Source of the DNA: Arcicella aurantiaca
GTDB lineage: Bacteria > Bacteroidota > Bacteroidia > Cytophagales > Spirosomataceae
Length of the DNA stretch: 64,000 bases
Direction: 5' to 3'
NCBI RefSeq assembly: GCF_003148625.1
Contig: NZ_QGGO01000001.1
Span: 248,001-312,000, forward strand
The position numbers and the translations under genes were made by a program. The number at the start of each line of letters is the position of its first letter. Within the stretch, counting starts at the first letter, position 1. Of this stretch, positions 1 to 8,621 are shown one piece after another. Below the pieces are notes generated by a model. That model saw only the letters and a program-made list of their open reading frames with translations. It ran no database searches and was not told the DNA's origin.

Positions 1-1
1 A

Positions 2-721
2 GCTCAACAGGCAGTCAGAGAAGGCATCGCTACGGTTGTGGCTATTGGCGGTGATGGAACAGTCAATGAAGTTGGAAAGGGCTTAATTGGCTCTAATACG
101 TCTTTGGGGATTATTCCGATTGGGTCAGGAAATGGCTTAGCTCGACATCTAAAAATCCCTCTAAAAATAGAAAAGGCTATTCAATTTGTAATGAGTCAGC
201 CTGCGGTGTTGATGGACGTTTGTTTTTTGAATGATATTCCGTTTTTCTGTACTGCTGGCGTTGGTTTTGATGCGGAGGTTGCTCATGAATTTGCCAAACA
301 AAATTCAAGAGGATTGAAGACCTACGCACGTATGGCGTTGAAATCTTTCAGAACTTATAAGTCTGAGACTTTCCAGATTGATAATGAAGATAAAACGGTT
401 TTTGCGATAACCTTTGCCAATGCTACCCAATATGGTAATAATGCGATGATTTCTCCAAAATCTAAAATTGATGATGGATTGATTGAAATGGTTTTATTAA
501 AGCCGTTTCCGTTTGGTGCTGCCCCAATAATCGGTGTTAGGTTATTTAGAGGAACGCTTCCTAATTCTCGCTATATTGAAACGCAAACAAGTGAAAATTT
601 TTCACTGAAAGCAAAAAAAGATTTTTTAATTCATTACGATGGAGAGCCACATCAGCTTTCTACTAACGAATTAAGTATCAGTATTAAAAAACAGTCATTA
701 AAAGTTGTTGGCAATGTCTAA
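2..721 (+). CDS. Diacylglycerol/lipid kinase family protein (YegS/BmrU type), 5' end outside window
   Basis: This is the C-terminal part of a lipid kinase of the DAGK catalytic-domain family, which phosphorylates diacylglycerol or a related lipid at the inner membrane. The reading frame is open from base 2, so the start lies upstream of the window and only about 239 residues are visible. The nucleotide-binding glycine motif GGDGTVNEV and the following [10 protein letters not shown] are both present, and the all-beta C-terminal half continues to the stop. A GTG at 38 is in frame but lies inside the conserved motif and cannot be the start. The last 8 bases overlap the start of the next gene, which suggests translational coupling. 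The family is clear; the exact lipid substrate is unknown. Confidence 0.88.
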   Translation, partial: AQQAVREGIATVVAIGGDGTVNEVGKGLIGSNTSLGIIPIGSGNGLARHLKIPLKIEKAIQFVMSQPAVLMDVCFLNDIPFFCTAGVGFDAEVAHEFAKQNSRGLKTYARMALKSFRTYKSETFQIDNEDKTVFAITFANATQYGNNAMISPKSKIDDGLIEMVLLKPFPFGAAPIIGVRLFRGTLPNSRYIETQTSENFSLKAKKDFLIHYDGEPHQLSTNELSISIKKQSLKVVGNV

Positions 722-1046
722 AAATAAAAAAATACCTGTTGGGGTTGTATATTCTACAAATCCAGATTTTGATTTTTCATTTGAGAATGATGAAGTTGCA
801 GAAACTTTACCTCCTGAAAAACAGAAGTTGAAAATTCAGTTGGATAAAAAAGCTCGTGCAGGAAAACAAGTAACTTTAATCACAGGCTTTGTTGGAAATG
901 ACGACGATTTAGAGTCTTTAGGCAAAAAACTAAAAAATCTTTGTGGGTGCGGAGGTTCTGCTAAAGACGGAGAAATATTAATTCAAGGAGATGTAAGAGA
1001 TAAAGTTTTAACTTGGTTAGTTGCACAAGGGTATAAAGCGAAATGA
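714..1046 (+). CDS. SUI1/eIF1-family translation factor (YciH-like)
   Basis: This 110-residue protein belongs to the SUI1 family, whose eukaryotic members govern start-codon selection; the bacterial YciH proteins are thought to act at initiation, with a less certain role. The C-terminal half carries the family core: a basic strand ([17 protein letters not shown]), a helix ([17 protein letters not shown]) and the closing [21 protein letters not shown] three codons earlier is possible, but the ATG at 714 gives the usual compact N-terminus. The gene overlaps the end of the lipid kinase by 8 bases, so the two are probably co-transcribed. A stop-to-stop inverted repeat begins at the base right after its TGA. 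Confidence 0.9.
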   Translation: MSKNKKIPVGVVYSTNPDFDFSFENDEVAETLPPEKQKLKIQLDKKARAGKQVTLITGFVGNDDDLESLGKKLKNLCGCGGSAKDGEILIQGDVRDKVLTWLVAQGYKAK

Positions 1047-1220
1047 GTTTAAGAGTTCATGAGTCTATGAGTCTATGAGTTAAGGGTTTATGAGATTATG
1101 AGTTAAATGTCTATTAGCAAATGGTCTATGGAATTATGAATGAAAAGGCTGAGAATTGGAGGTTAATTTGTTTTATTTTACTCATAAACTCTTAACTCAT
1201 GGACTCATAAACTCTTAAAC
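1047..1220. repeat. Stop-to-stop inverted repeat built from 8-mer units
   Basis: The arms at 1047-1072 and 1195-1220 are 26 bases long and pair with two mismatches. The left arm starts at the base after the SUI1-family stop codon and the right arm ends at the base before the lysE-type stop codon, so the structure fills the whole convergent gap. Inside, units such as ATGAGTCT and ATGAGTTA repeat with a period of about eight. It could act as a bidirectional terminator (inference). Confidence 0.75.
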
Positions 1221-1856
1221 TTACTTAGCCTTATCCAAAGCCATTCTTACTGCCAAGCCAGTTAAAACACTTGCCATAAACCATTTTTGAATTTTCACCC
1301 AAAATGGATTTGCACCGAACCAAACGGATATTTTTGCTGCTGAAATCACAATCATAAAATTTACGGTAAAACTTACCATCATTTGCGTAATTCCTAATTG
1401 TAAGCTTTGAATAAAAACCGACCCAAATTCTGGTTTGATAAATTGTGGGAAAAACGAAAGATAGAAAACCGCAATTTTAGGATTTAGAACACTCGTTAGA
1501 AATCCCATACTAAATAGCTTTTTGGGATTATCCTCTTTCAAATCTTTACGTGCTTCAAAAAAACCTTGATTTTTGGGATTCACCGCTTGAAATGCCAAGT
1601 AAAGTAAATAAACCACTCCAAGCATTTTTAGTGTAGTATAAGCAAAAGGAATCGTTAAAAGAACTGCCGTAAGTCCTACTGAAACCATTGTTACGTGGAA
1701 AAGAAATCCTGTAATGATACCTGCCAATGATATTAAACCCGCTTTTCGTCCTTGCGTAATGGAACGTGAAATCAAATAAATCATGTTTGGTCCCGGTGTA
1801 ATGACAAGTATCAAAGCTGCCAAAATGAAGAGGAGGAGTTCTTGAATTGGAATCAT
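1221..1856 (-). CDS. LysE/RhtB-family amino acid exporter
   Basis: This is a 211-residue inner-membrane protein of the LysE family, which exports amino acids or related small metabolites. The N-terminus carries the family hallmark TPGPN in the first membrane segment (residues 20-24), followed by the glycine-rich loop SRSITQGRKAG. About six hydrophobic segments are visible, which is the family norm, and the length is typical. The ATG at 1856 gives the standard N-terminus. It converges with the SUI1-family gene and lies downstream of yceI on the same strand, separated by 239 bases of repeat. The substrate cannot be told from sequence. Confidence 0.9.
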   Translation of the reverse strand: MIPIQELLLFILAALILVITPGPNMIYLISRSITQGRKAGLISLAGIITGFLFHVTMVSVGLTAVLLTIPFAYTTLKMLGVVYLLYLAFQAVNPKNQGFFEARKDLKEDNPKKLFSMGFLTSVLNPKIAVFYLSFFPQFIKPEFGSVFIQSLQLGITQMMVSFTVNFMIVISAAKISVWFGANPFWVKIQKWFMASVLTGLAVRMALDKAK

Positions 1857-1965
1857 AGCGAAGTTTTTTCAATAAATATAGCAAAAAAGAGAACCACTTG
1901 ATAATGCTAAGCACTACTTTATGGCTCTCTTCTATTAATTTATAGACGAAGTGGAATTCTGTCTT

Positions 1966-2097
1966 AAATAGGGAACAGGATTTAGGTGTTAGGGTTTATT
2001 GCTTTTAGAAGATTGACTATCAGGTATTTATAGATAGGTGAAATAATCAAGTTTATGCAAATACTAACCCCTATCTCCTAAATCCCAACCCCTATTT
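1966..2097. repeat. Heptamer-type inverted repeat overlapping the yceI stop codon
   Basis: Two arms, about 1966-1998 and 2064-2097, are inverted degenerate copies of each other. They are built from 7-base units such as TAGGTGT and TAGGGTT. The right arm overlaps the TAA stop of the YceI gene (2096-2098). The same vocabulary (TAGGGGTTGGGATTTAGG) returns at 57593-57623 and, inverted, near 35161-35198. Confidence 0.65.
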
Positions 2098-2626
2098 ACG
2101 CTTGTTTTACCAATTGGATATTTGCAATCAATTTTACTTCTTCACTTACCAAAGCACTACCTGCTTCCGTGATTGCATTCCATGATAAACCGAAATCTTT
2201 GCGGTTGATTTTTCCAGTTAATTCAAAACCTGCTTTTACATTTCCCCAAGGGTCAGTAGCTGTTCCGCCATATTCTACGGCTAAAGTAACTGGTAAAGTT
2301 GTTCCTTTAATAGTTAAATTTCCAGTTAAAGAAAATTCATCATCTGATTTTTTCTTGAATTCTGTTGAGGTAAATGAAAGTGTTGGGAATTGTTCTGCAT
2401 CGAAGAAATCAGCACTTTTCAAGTGTCCGTCACGTTGTTCGCTGTTTGTATCGATAGAATTTACATTAGCTTCAAATGAAATTGCAGCGTTTTCAAAACT
2501 GTCGCCAGCTTCTACTGAACCACTAAATTCCTTGAAAACTCCTGTTACCGTAGTAATTACTAAGTGTTTTACTTTGAATTGAATTTCTGAGTGTGAGGCA
2601 TCAATTGCCCATGTTGAAGTTGCCAT
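2096..2626 (-). CDS. YceI family lipid-binding protein
   Basis: This 176-residue protein is a YceI-family lipocalin-like beta barrel, a fold that binds polyisoprenoids or other amphiphiles. Family features are seen along its length: the start TWAIDASHSEIQFKVKHLV, the middle GNLTIKGTTLPVTL and the closing GKINRKDFGLSWN. No signal peptide is visible, so unlike E. coli YceI it is probably cytoplasmic, as are many Bacteroidota members. The ATG at 2626 gives a normal start. It is transcribed alone, with a strong terminator for the upstream GH97 gene just before it. The function beyond lipid binding is not known from sequence. Confidence 0.92.
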   Translation of the reverse strand: MATSTWAIDASHSEIQFKVKHLVITTVTGVFKEFSGSVEAGDSFENAAISFEANVNSIDTNSEQRDGHLKSADFFDAEQFPTLSFTSTEFKKKSDDEFSLTGNLTIKGTTLPVTLAVEYGGTATDPWGNVKAGFELTGKINRKDFGLSWNAITEAGSALVSEEVKLIANIQLVKQA

Positions 2627-2716
2627 TTTAGTATCTTTTAAAATAATTAATGTATATACATTTAATGTTATAACATTGTAAATTTAAAATGGTTCAAAAT
2701 TTGAAAAAAATAAAAA

Positions 2717-2746
2717 AAATCCCAAAAGTCGATGCTTTTGGGATTT
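2717..2746 (-). terminator. Rho-independent terminator after the GH97 gene
   Basis: A perfect 12-bp stem (AAATCCCAAAAG at 2717-2728, CTTTTGGGATTT at 2735-2746) with a six-base loop is followed, reading the minus strand, by a run of eight T, an A and seven more T. This is a strong intrinsic terminator for transcripts of the gene at 2850-4925. Confidence 0.88.
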
Positions 2747-2806
2747 GATAAATTTTTGTGAATATGACGATATTAAACTGTTTAATAAGTTTAATTCTTT
2801 GAAAGA

Positions 2807-2839
2807 ACTTCTCGAAAGTAGAAGGAACTTTCGAGAAGT
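2807..2839. repeat. 13-bp palindrome, ACTTCTCGAAAGT type
   Basis: ACTTCTCGAAAGT at 2807-2819 pairs perfectly with 2827-2839 around a seven-base loop, eleven bases after the GH97 stop codon. A close relative (AACTTCCCGAAAGTT) lies at 30595-30628 and a decayed one at 36491-36538, so this is a dispersed palindrome family rather than a private hairpin. Confidence 0.7.
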
Positions 2840-2849
2840 ATAAATTATC

Positions 2850-4925
2850 TTACAATTTCATTAAGCTAATAGCACAACCGCCACCTTTGGCTAATTTCAA
2901 GTCTAATTTTGACTGTTTAGTGACAATTACTTTTTCAATTTTATAGCTTTCTGGATTGTTTTGCCAATCTGCGGTGTCGCTATCTTTATAAATTGTTGCT
3001 TGATATTTAGCTCCATTATCCAAGAAATCAAGTGAAATAGTAGTGTTTCTGATATTTTCATCGGTAATCGCTCCGATAAACCAATTGTCTTTTCCTTTTT
3101 GTTTTCTGGCAATCGTTATATAATCTGCTGGTTCTGCTTCTAAAATTTTGGTATCGTCCCAATCAACAGGAACGTCTTTAATAAACTGAAAAGCATCTAA
3201 ATGCTGATTGAAATTATCTGGAAAGTCGCCTGCCATTTGCAAAGGACTGTAAATAGTCACATACAAAGCCAACTGTTTAGCAAGCGTAGTACGTACACGA
3301 GTTTTACGACTTGGGTCAAATTGATTTAACTGAAAATGGAAAAATCCCGGAGTATAATCCATTGGTCCACCCATCAGGCGAGTAAATGGAAGTATGGTTT
3401 CGTGTTCGGGAACGAGTGCCAAGTTGGGAGCATTATTAAATTCATTACCACGTGCTGCTTCGTTGGCTAACCAATTTGGGAAGGTTCTATGCAAACCCGT
3501 TGGATGAACAGGCTCGTGAGCTTCTAACATGATGTGATTTTCAGCCGTTTTTTCAGCCACTCTTTGGTAATGATTTACCATCCACTGACTATCATGGTGT
3601 TCACCTCTCGGAATAATTCGACCTACATAACCAGTTTTTACAGTATTCATGTTATGGTCTTTCATAAATTGAAAAGCTTTGTCGAAATGACGTTCATAAT
3701 TAGTAGCCGAACCAGAAGTTTCATGGTGCATAATGAGTCGCACGCCTTTTTGTTTGGCGTAATCCGACAAATAATTCACATCATAATCACTGTAAGGCGT
3801 TACAAAATCGAAAACATCTTCTTTCCAATTGCCAAACCAATCTTCCCAACCTTCGTTCCAACCTTCAACCAAAACACCTTCAAAACCGTGCAAAGCGGCA
3901 AAATCAATATACGTTTTTACATTGGCGGTATTTGCTCCGTGCTTGCCCGAAGCTTTGTCCCAATTTGCTTTTCCTGTGTGCATTTCCCACCACATACCGA
4001 TAAATTTTTGTGGTTTTATCCAAGACACATCCGTGATTTTTGAAGGCTCATTGAGATTCAAAATCATTTTTGAAGCTAAAATATCCGTTGCTTTATCACT
4101 CACATTGATGGTTCTCCACGGCGTTTGAAAAGGTGTTTGCAAATAGGCTTTATTGCCAACGGCATCAGGAACTAAATGCGAAGTGAAAGTGAAGGTGTTT
4201 TTATCCAAAGTCAAATTCATGGCTGGATAATTTATTAAAGCGGCTTCGTGGATATTGATATAAATGCCGTCGTCGGTTTTCATCATCAAAGGACATTGAA
4301 CCGTATTTACGCCAATTACCGATTTCAAGGCAATATCTGTCTCTTTATCCGATGCTTTAAGAGCATCGATTTCGCTTAATTTCGTGGTATTGTATAAATA
4401 TTCGTTGGTATCATAATCTCCCGGAATCCAGAAAGTTTTGTGATTTCCTGCTAAATTAAATTGAGTAAGTTCATCGCCAACGATAAAATGCTTGAAATTA
4501 TCTTGTGTCGGAAATTCATAACGAAAGCCCAATCCTTCATTAAAAACTTTGAAAATGACTTTTAAAATTACTGCCGATTGATTTTCTTTCAAGGTCAAAA
4601 CCAACTGTTTGTAGTTGTTTCTAATACTGCTAACTTCTCCCCAAACAGGCTTCCAAGTTTCATCAACTTTGCTTGAATCCACAGAAATAATACTAAAGTT
4701 TTTCAAATCAATTTTAGGTTTGTTCAATTGAAAACCTAAAGTTGAAGGCTCAGTAATTGCCTTTTTTTTATAATTTAAGCTATAAGAAATAGCGTTGTTA
4801 GCTTGATTTTGAACTTTTAGAGTGATATTTCCATCAGGAGACGACAAATTGACGACTTGTTGAGCCAAAAGATTAATACTCCAAAATGAAAGTATTAAGG
4901 TTGAGAATACTTTAAACTTTTGCAT
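2850..4925 (-). CDS. Glycoside hydrolase family 97, SusB-like alpha-glucosidase
   Basis: This 691-residue secreted enzyme belongs to GH97, which removes terminal alpha-linked sugars; SusB acts on starch oligosaccharides in the periplasm. A signal peptide covers residues 1-22 and is followed by the N-terminal beta-sandwich (about 25-290) and a TIM barrel (about 300-600). Three glutamates, E402 in HHETS, E471 in AHEPVHPTG and E495 in GNEF, keep the 69- and 24-residue spacings of the SusB calcium/catalytic residues E439, E508 and E532, so it should be an inverting alpha-glucosidase rather than a retaining alpha-galactosidase. It stands alone, with no susC/susD nearby, and has its own terminator. 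The exact substrate is an inference. Confidence 0.93.
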   Translation of the reverse strand: MQKFKVFSTLILSFWSINLLAQQVVNLSSPDGNITLKVQNQANNAISYSLNYKKKAITEPSTLGFQLNKPKIDLKNFSIISVDSSKVDETWKPVWGEVSSIRNNYKQLVLTLKENQSAVILKVIFKVFNEGLGFRYEFPTQDNFKHFIVGDELTQFNLAGNHKTFWIPGDYDTNEYLYNTTKLSEIDALKASDKETDIALKSVIGVNTVQCPLMMKTDDGIYINIHEAALINYPAMNLTLDKNTFTFTSHLVPDAVGNKAYLQTPFQTPWRTINVSDKATDILASKMILNLNEPSKITDVSWIKPQKFIGMWWEMHTGKANWDKASGKHGANTANVKTYIDFAALHGFEGVLVEGWNEGWEDWFGNWKEDVFDFVTPYSDYDVNYLSDYAKQKGVRLIMHHETSGSATNYERHFDKAFQFMKDHNMNTVKTGYVGRIIPRGEHHDSQWMVNHYQRVAEKTAENHIMLEAHEPVHPTGLHRTFPNWLANEAARGNEFNNAPNLALVPEHETILPFTRLMGGPMDYTPGFFHFQLNQFDPSRKTRVRTTLAKQLALYVTIYSPLQMAGDFPDNFNQHLDAFQFIKDVPVDWDDTKILEAEPADYITIARKQKGKDNWFIGAITDENIRNTTISLDFLDNGAKYQATIYKDSDTADWQNNPESYKIEKVIVTKQSKLDLKLAKGGGCAISLMKL

Positions 4926-5202
4926 GAAATTGTTTTGCTTATTAAAAATGGTTGTTACATAAATTATTCCTCTAAATAACGAAATAAATCAAAAAAATCA
5001 ATCTATTATTGTTGTTAATAGTCAGTGAAATGAGATAAGATTGTTGATAAACATTTACTTTTTTTCTGATTACGATTTTGATTTTTAAGTATATTTTTAA
5101 CCGATTAAGGTTTGCAAAAGAGAAGCGTGTAAACTGCTGATTTTTCAAATTCAGTCATTCGCTTTCTCGCAAATTGCTTTTCGTTTAGCATAAATAAACC
5201 AC

Positions 5203-6120
5203 ATGAAAAATTATCTTTATACGTTTTCCATTATTGTAGCGGCTACTGTAGCTTACTTTTTTCCGCAATATTTCATTTCGATTGGGAATTTTCAACTCAA
5301 AGAACTAATCATTCCTCTGCTCCAAATTATTATGTTTGGCATGGGAACAACCATGAGTTACGACGATTTTTTAGGCGTTGTGAAGATGCCCAAAGCGGTT
5401 ATTGTAGGATTAATTTGTCAATTTACGATTATGCCTTTTTTAGGATTTAGTATTGCAAAAGCCTTTGATTTTCCTCCTGAAATTGCGGCAGGCGTTATTT
5501 TGGTTGGTTGTTCTCCGAGCGGTTTGGCATCTAACGTAATGTCTTATATTGCTAAGGCAAATGTGGCTTTATCTATTACAATTACGTCTTTTGCCACACT
5601 TTTAGCTCCAATTCTTACGCCGTTATTGATGAAACTTTTGGGTGGACAATTTATTGAAATTGATTTTTGGAACATGACTTACGATATTTCCAAAATGATA
5701 ATTATTCCTGTGGGAGTTGGTTTTCTATTGAATAAAATTTTAGCAGGAAGAGCCGAATGGCTACAAAAAGTATTACCAATCATCTCAATGGCGGGAATTG
5801 CAATCATTATTGTAATCATTACCGCAGTTGGGCAAAAATCATTGCAGAGTGTTGGCGTTACGTTAGTGCTTGCGACCTTATTGCACAATATTGGAGGATT
5901 TATTTTGGGTTATTGGGGAGCAAGGTTGTTTAAATTGCCAGAGCAAGATTGCAGAACGGTTGCCATTGAAGTTGGCTTACAAAACTCAGGATTAGCGTCG
6001 GGTTTGGCAAAAGCGATGGGAAAATTAGCAACTGTTGGTATTGCCCCTGCCTTATTTGGACCAATTATGAACGTAAATGGCTCTTTATTAGCGAGTTTTT
6101 GGAGTAAGAAGAAGGTGTAA
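5203..6120 (+). CDS. BASS-family (bile acid:sodium symporter-like) transporter
   Basis: This 305-residue inner-membrane protein has about nine to ten hydrophobic segments and the family features GFILGYWGARLF and EVGLQNSGLASGLA, which match the sodium-coupled BASS transporters. Bacterial members carry organic anions such as pantoate, pyruvate or keto acids; bile acids are unlikely here. The first 30 residues look like a membrane segment, not a cleaved signal. The ATG at 5203 is the only reasonable start. It is monocistronic and converges with the RND permease gene across a repeat-filled gap. Confidence 0.9.
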   Translation: MKNYLYTFSIIVAATVAYFFPQYFISIGNFQLKELIIPLLQIIMFGMGTTMSYDDFLGVVKMPKAVIVGLICQFTIMPFLGFSIAKAFDFPPEIAAGVILVGCSPSGLASNVMSYIAKANVALSITITSFATLLAPILTPLLMKLLGGQFIEIDFWNMTYDISKMIIIPVGVGFLLNKILAGRAEWLQKVLPIISMAGIAIIIVIITAVGQKSLQSVGVTLVLATLLHNIGGFILGYWGARLFKLPEQDCRTVAIEVGLQNSGLASGLAKAMGKLATVGIAPALFGPIMNVNGSLLASFWSKKKV

Positions 6121-6126
6121 AAAAAG

Positions 6127-6252
6127 TCTGAACTACGATTTTTAGGATTGAGAGATTTTATGATTTATTCCTAAAATTCTTCAATCTAAAAAATCATAGT
6201 TCAGAATATTGTTTTTCCTAAAATCCTAAAATCCTAAAAATCATAGTTTGAA
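6127..6252. repeat. Three-copy inverted repeat between convergent genes
   Basis: An arm at 6127-6156 (starting TCTGAACTACGATT) is inverted at about 6176-6205, and a further diverged inverted copy lies at 6223-6252. The right part contains repeated CCTAAAAT octamers. It fills the gap between the BASS gene and the RND gene, and either strand could fold into a terminator-like hairpin. Confidence 0.65.
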
Positions 6253-6255
6253 AGG

Positions 6256-8619
6256 CTACTTCATCAATTTTTCACTTTCACGCTTATTTAAAGTCATTAA
6301 GAAAGCAGGTAATAAAACCAAATTACAAATCATCGCCATTAAAAGCGTGATGGAAACTAAAATTCCTAATGATTGTGTGCCTTTGAAAGTTGATGCCGTA
6401 AAGATGAAAAAGCCTGTAAATAAGATAATTGCGGTATAAAACATTGAAACGCCTGTATTCAAAATGGTTTCTCTGATGGCGTCTTTTACGTTTCGTTTCT
6501 TGTTAATTAATTCGTCTTTGTAACGAGTTAAGAAGTAAATCGTACCGTCGGAAGAAATACCGAAAGCAATTGAGAAAATCAAAATCGTTGAATATTTCAG
6601 ATGAATATCGAAGAAGCCCATCAATCCTGCCGTAATTAAAAGTGGAATTAAACTCGGTAAAGTTGAGATGATAACCATTTTCCAAGAACGGAAAAGCAAA
6701 GCCATAATTAAGCAAATCAAGACGATGGCTTGGAATGTACTTTCAATCAAATTTCCTTGTAAATAATCATTTTGCCATGCATAAATTACGCTATTCCCTG
6801 TAATTTCTGCATCATATCCACGTTTGTCTCCACGTTTATAAAACTCATTTGTTTCAGCATTATAATTGAAAATTGAATCAATTTTTGGTTGCAATTCGTT
6901 GATAATCTGATTGGTACGAACTGTTCCGCAGTCTGCAATTTGATAACTTACACGTGTATAACGCTTGGTTGAGTCAATGAAACCTTTGGCAAAACCTTGC
7001 TTTCCTTGCACACTCGAATTATATTCTTTCAATTTAGCTAATTCATCAATTCCGGGTAACACAAAATATTTTGGGTCGCCTCCACGATAGGCTTGATAAA
7101 TAAATTTGGCTGCCGTGACTAAAGAAACAGGTTTGGTAAATTCTGGATATTTAGCAAACTCTTTTTCCATTCTTTTAATTTTGGTCAATAATTCTGGGGA
7201 ACCCAAAACTCGACCTGCTTCATAAGTATCAATGGCTACTTCAAAAGGCATAATTCCTTTGAAATTCTTTTCCACAAATTTTAAATCAGTCAAAATTGGA
7301 TTGTCGTCTGCAAGGTCGTCAACGATATAACCAATTGATTTTATTTGTGTCATTCCGAAGATGGAAAGAGCAATTATCCCTAAAATAATACTGTAAATTA
7401 CCGAACGTTTATGGTTTACGTAGCCATCAATTTTTAACAAAATTTTAGCAACTCGTCCAGACTCTAAACGTGAAGTTTGTTTGTTGGAAGGAGGAGCTAA
7501 GTAGCTAAATACCAAAGGAATAAATATCAATGAAACCATGTAAGTAAGCATCACATTGATAGCAGCTACAATACCGAATTCAGATAAAAATGTACTTCCT
7601 GTGAAGGCAAAAACACCGAAACCAATGGAAGTTGTGAGATTTGCTAAGAAAAGCGTTTGCCCGATTTTTTCAATAGTCGTTTGCAAAGCAAGCATTTTAT
7701 CGCCGTGCAAAGCGTATTCTTCGTAGTATTTATTGAAGACGAAAATGGTATTTGGTACGCCAATCACCACGACCAACGATGGAATCATTCCTGAAATAAT
7801 CGTGATTTTATAACCAAATAAAACGATAAAACCGAGCGACGAAACAATACCAATCAAAACCACAATCAAAGCAAAAAACATGACTTTGAAACTGCGGAAG
7901 AATAGCAATAAAATTAGCATCGTCACCACAAGGGCAAGGCTAACAAAAATGCCTAATTCGGTTGTGATTTGTGCGGTCATTTCGGTACGTACAAATGGCA
8001 TTCCCGAAAGGTGAAGTTCTGTTTTTTGCTTCTCTTCAAATTGAGCCGCAATTTCTTTAATTTTCTTTACCGCTCTAACCCTTGCTTTATCATTAATTGC
8101 TTTTTGGTCGAAAGTTATCATCATCAAATGCACATTTCCTGCTTCATTGATGATAAAACCTTTGTAAAATGGCAGTTTTTCCAAACCCGTTTTTACGCTA
8201 TCCACTTCTGCTTGCGTAACGGCTCTTTGCGTGATAAGTGACTTAGTATCAAAGCGTTTTGCAGTATCATTTTTGACAACTCTCGGTATATTTCCTGCGT
8301 AAACAACATTTTTGATACCTTCTACGGCTTTGATGTCTTTTGCTAAATCTTGCCATTGTTGGAAAAATGCAAGTTGAAACATTTTATCGGTTTCGACGCC
8401 CAAAACCATAACTGAGCCATCTTCGCCAAAACGCTTTTTGAAGGCTTCGTATAATTGAAAACGACTGTCAGATTTAGGAAGAATTTTGGGTAATTCGCTC
8501 GAAACTTGGGTTTTTGTAGCCATGTAGCCCATGAAAATTGCCAAGAAAGCAACCAGAGCTAAAAAGAAAATTCGATTTTTAAGAATAGAGACTGATAACT
8601 TATGCCAGATATTGTTCAT
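6256..8619 (-). CDS. RND superfamily (MMPL-type) transporter
   Basis: This 787-residue inner-membrane protein has the duplicated RND/MMPL plan: one membrane segment near the N-terminus, a large periplasmic loop, a five-segment bundle at about residues 215-385, then a second repeat with a single segment near 410, another loop and a bundle at about 635-780. Such proteins export lipids or hydrophobic compounds and need no outer-membrane channel in the same operon. It starts two bases after the meaB stop codon, so it is translated from the meaB message. No membrane-fusion protein or TolC gene is nearby, which fits the lipid-exporter branch. The cargo is unknown. Confidence 0.9.
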   Translation of the reverse strand: MNNIWHKLSVSILKNRIFFLALVAFLAIFMGYMATKTQVSSELPKILPKSDSRFQLYEAFKKRFGEDGSVMVLGVETDKMFQLAFFQQWQDLAKDIKAVEGIKNVVYAGNIPRVVKNDTAKRFDTKSLITQRAVTQAEVDSVKTGLEKLPFYKGFIINEAGNVHLMMITFDQKAINDKARVRAVKKIKEIAAQFEEKQKTELHLSGMPFVRTEMTAQITTELGIFVSLALVVTMLILLLFFRSFKVMFFALIVVLIGIVSSLGFIVLFGYKITIISGMIPSLVVVIGVPNTIFVFNKYYEEYALHGDKMLALQTTIEKIGQTLFLANLTTSIGFGVFAFTGSTFLSEFGIVAAINVMLTYMVSLIFIPLVFSYLAPPSNKQTSRLESGRVAKILLKIDGYVNHKRSVIYSIILGIIALSIFGMTQIKSIGYIVDDLADDNPILTDLKFVEKNFKGIMPFEVAIDTYEAGRVLGSPELLTKIKRMEKEFAKYPEFTKPVSLVTAAKFIYQAYRGGDPKYFVLPGIDELAKLKEYNSSVQGKQGFAKGFIDSTKRYTRVSYQIADCGTVRTNQIINELQPKIDSIFNYNAETNEFYKRGDKRGYDAEITGNSVIYAWQNDYLQGNLIESTFQAIVLICLIMALLFRSWKMVIISTLPSLIPLLITAGLMGFFDIHLKYSTILIFSIAFGISSDGTIYFLTRYKDELINKKRNVKDAIRETILNTGVSMFYTAIILFTGFFIFTASTFKGTQSLGILVSITLLMAMICNLVLLPAFLMTLNKRESEKLMK

Positions 8620-8621
8620 TA

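Noticed and set aside
1555-1914. A 119-codon minus-strand frame overlapping the LysE gene
   Set aside because: It is the same region in another frame; the LysE frame has the TPGPN motif and proper membrane segments.
3534-4043. A 169-codon plus-strand frame inside the GH97 gene
   Set aside because: It is antisense to well-conserved GH97 catalytic sequence and has no similarity of its own.
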